The translations under genes were made by a program, and so were the position numbers. DNA of 31,231 bases from Lachnospiraceae bacterium (lineage in GTDB: Bacteria > Bacillota_A > Clostridia > Lachnospirales > Lachnospiraceae), in the NCBI GenBank assembly GCA_009774465.1, contig VSNT01000029.1:1-31231 (forward strand). Direction: 5' to 3'. The stretch's first letter is position 1, and each line of letters opens with the position of its first letter. Positions 31,079 through 31,231 of the stretch are shown here, one piece after another. The notes beneath the pieces are model-generated. The model saw only the letters and a program-made list of their open reading frames with translations. It did no database searches and had not been told where the DNA came from.

Positions 31079-31231
31079 TCAATATACTGGCAAATCTTCT
31101 TTTAAATTATTATATCCCAAAAAGGTCTTTTCCTCAATCAATTTTCTGCAACATGATAGTGTAAGTTTATTGTAGGAATAGGACAGACAGAATAGCCCCT
31201 TGATCCGGTCAGACTCATTGGCCATCTTTAC
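31079..31231 (-). CDS. C-terminal end of an unrecognised ORF (partial)
   Basis: The minus strand is open from the window edge to a TGA at 31079-31081. It gives about 50 residues ending KTFLGYNNLKEDLPVY, with an internal ATG at 31224 or so. No family is recognised. It may be the tail of a gene beyond the edge or a chance open frame. Confidence 0.3.
   Translation of the reverse strand, partial: VKMANESDRIKGLFCLSYSYNKLTLSCCRKLIEEKTFLGYNNLKEDLPVY

Overview
The window looks like a chromosomal segment of a gut-type Clostridia (Bacillota), most likely Lachnospiraceae. The evidence is low-to-mid GC, strong AGGAGG-type ribosome binding sites before nearly every gene, a DUF4250 protein, an Rpn-like nuclease with GRAEG repeats, a CIRCE-controlled clpB, a split transketolase and a Firmicutes exosortase. 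No rRNA, tRNA, insertion sequence or CRISPR array was seen.

Layout. (1) Positions 1-812: a HEPN/MNT toxin-antitoxin pair on the minus strand with its own promoter, cut by the left edge. (2) Positions 868-14754: one long minus-strand carbohydrate operon. From promoter to end it encodes a lipoprotein binding protein, two ABC permeases, an ADP-ribosylglycohydrolase-like protein, a GH32 enzyme, an FGGY kinase, transketolase N and C subunits, UlaG-like lactonase, UlaE-like 3-epimerase, a beta-propeller protein and an AraD/UlaF 4-epimerase. A DeoR-family regulator and a ribokinase are divergent (14906-16771). A strong promoter with a two-turn-spaced inverted repeat downstream of the -10 lies between the two arms. 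(3) Positions 16856-21265: shared terminator, DUF4250, Rpn-like protein, then clpB with a perfect CIRCE operator. (4) Positions 21332-24955: a tight three-gene unit of HAD phosphatase, a cytoplasmic ParB-like/BMP fusion and a metallophosphoesterase. (5) Positions 24983-27244: a nucleotidyltransferase-domain protein and a DUF4143-type ATPase that has lost its Walker A end. (6) Positions 27250-30238: a six-unit 11-bp repeat array in front of a secreted VIT/VWA protein and a single exosortase (XrtK-like). (7) Positions 30258-31231: a UPF0175/DUF3368 toxin-antitoxin pair and the tail of an unrecognised ORF.

How it works together. In the sugar operon the FGGY kinase, UlaE and UlaF would carry a pentulose such as L-xylulose or L-ribulose to D-xylulose 5-phosphate. 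Ribokinase would supply ribose 5-phosphate, the partner substrate of the encoded transketolase. The ascorbate PTS and the UlaD decarboxylase that normally accompany UlaG are absent. An ABC importer and two glycosidase-type enzymes are present instead, so the real substrate is probably an imported glycoside and not free ascorbate.

The two most unusual systems are this hybrid operon and the exosortase/VIT-VWA pair behind a phased repeat promoter. The ParB/BMP fusion operon is a third candidate for an undescribed function.
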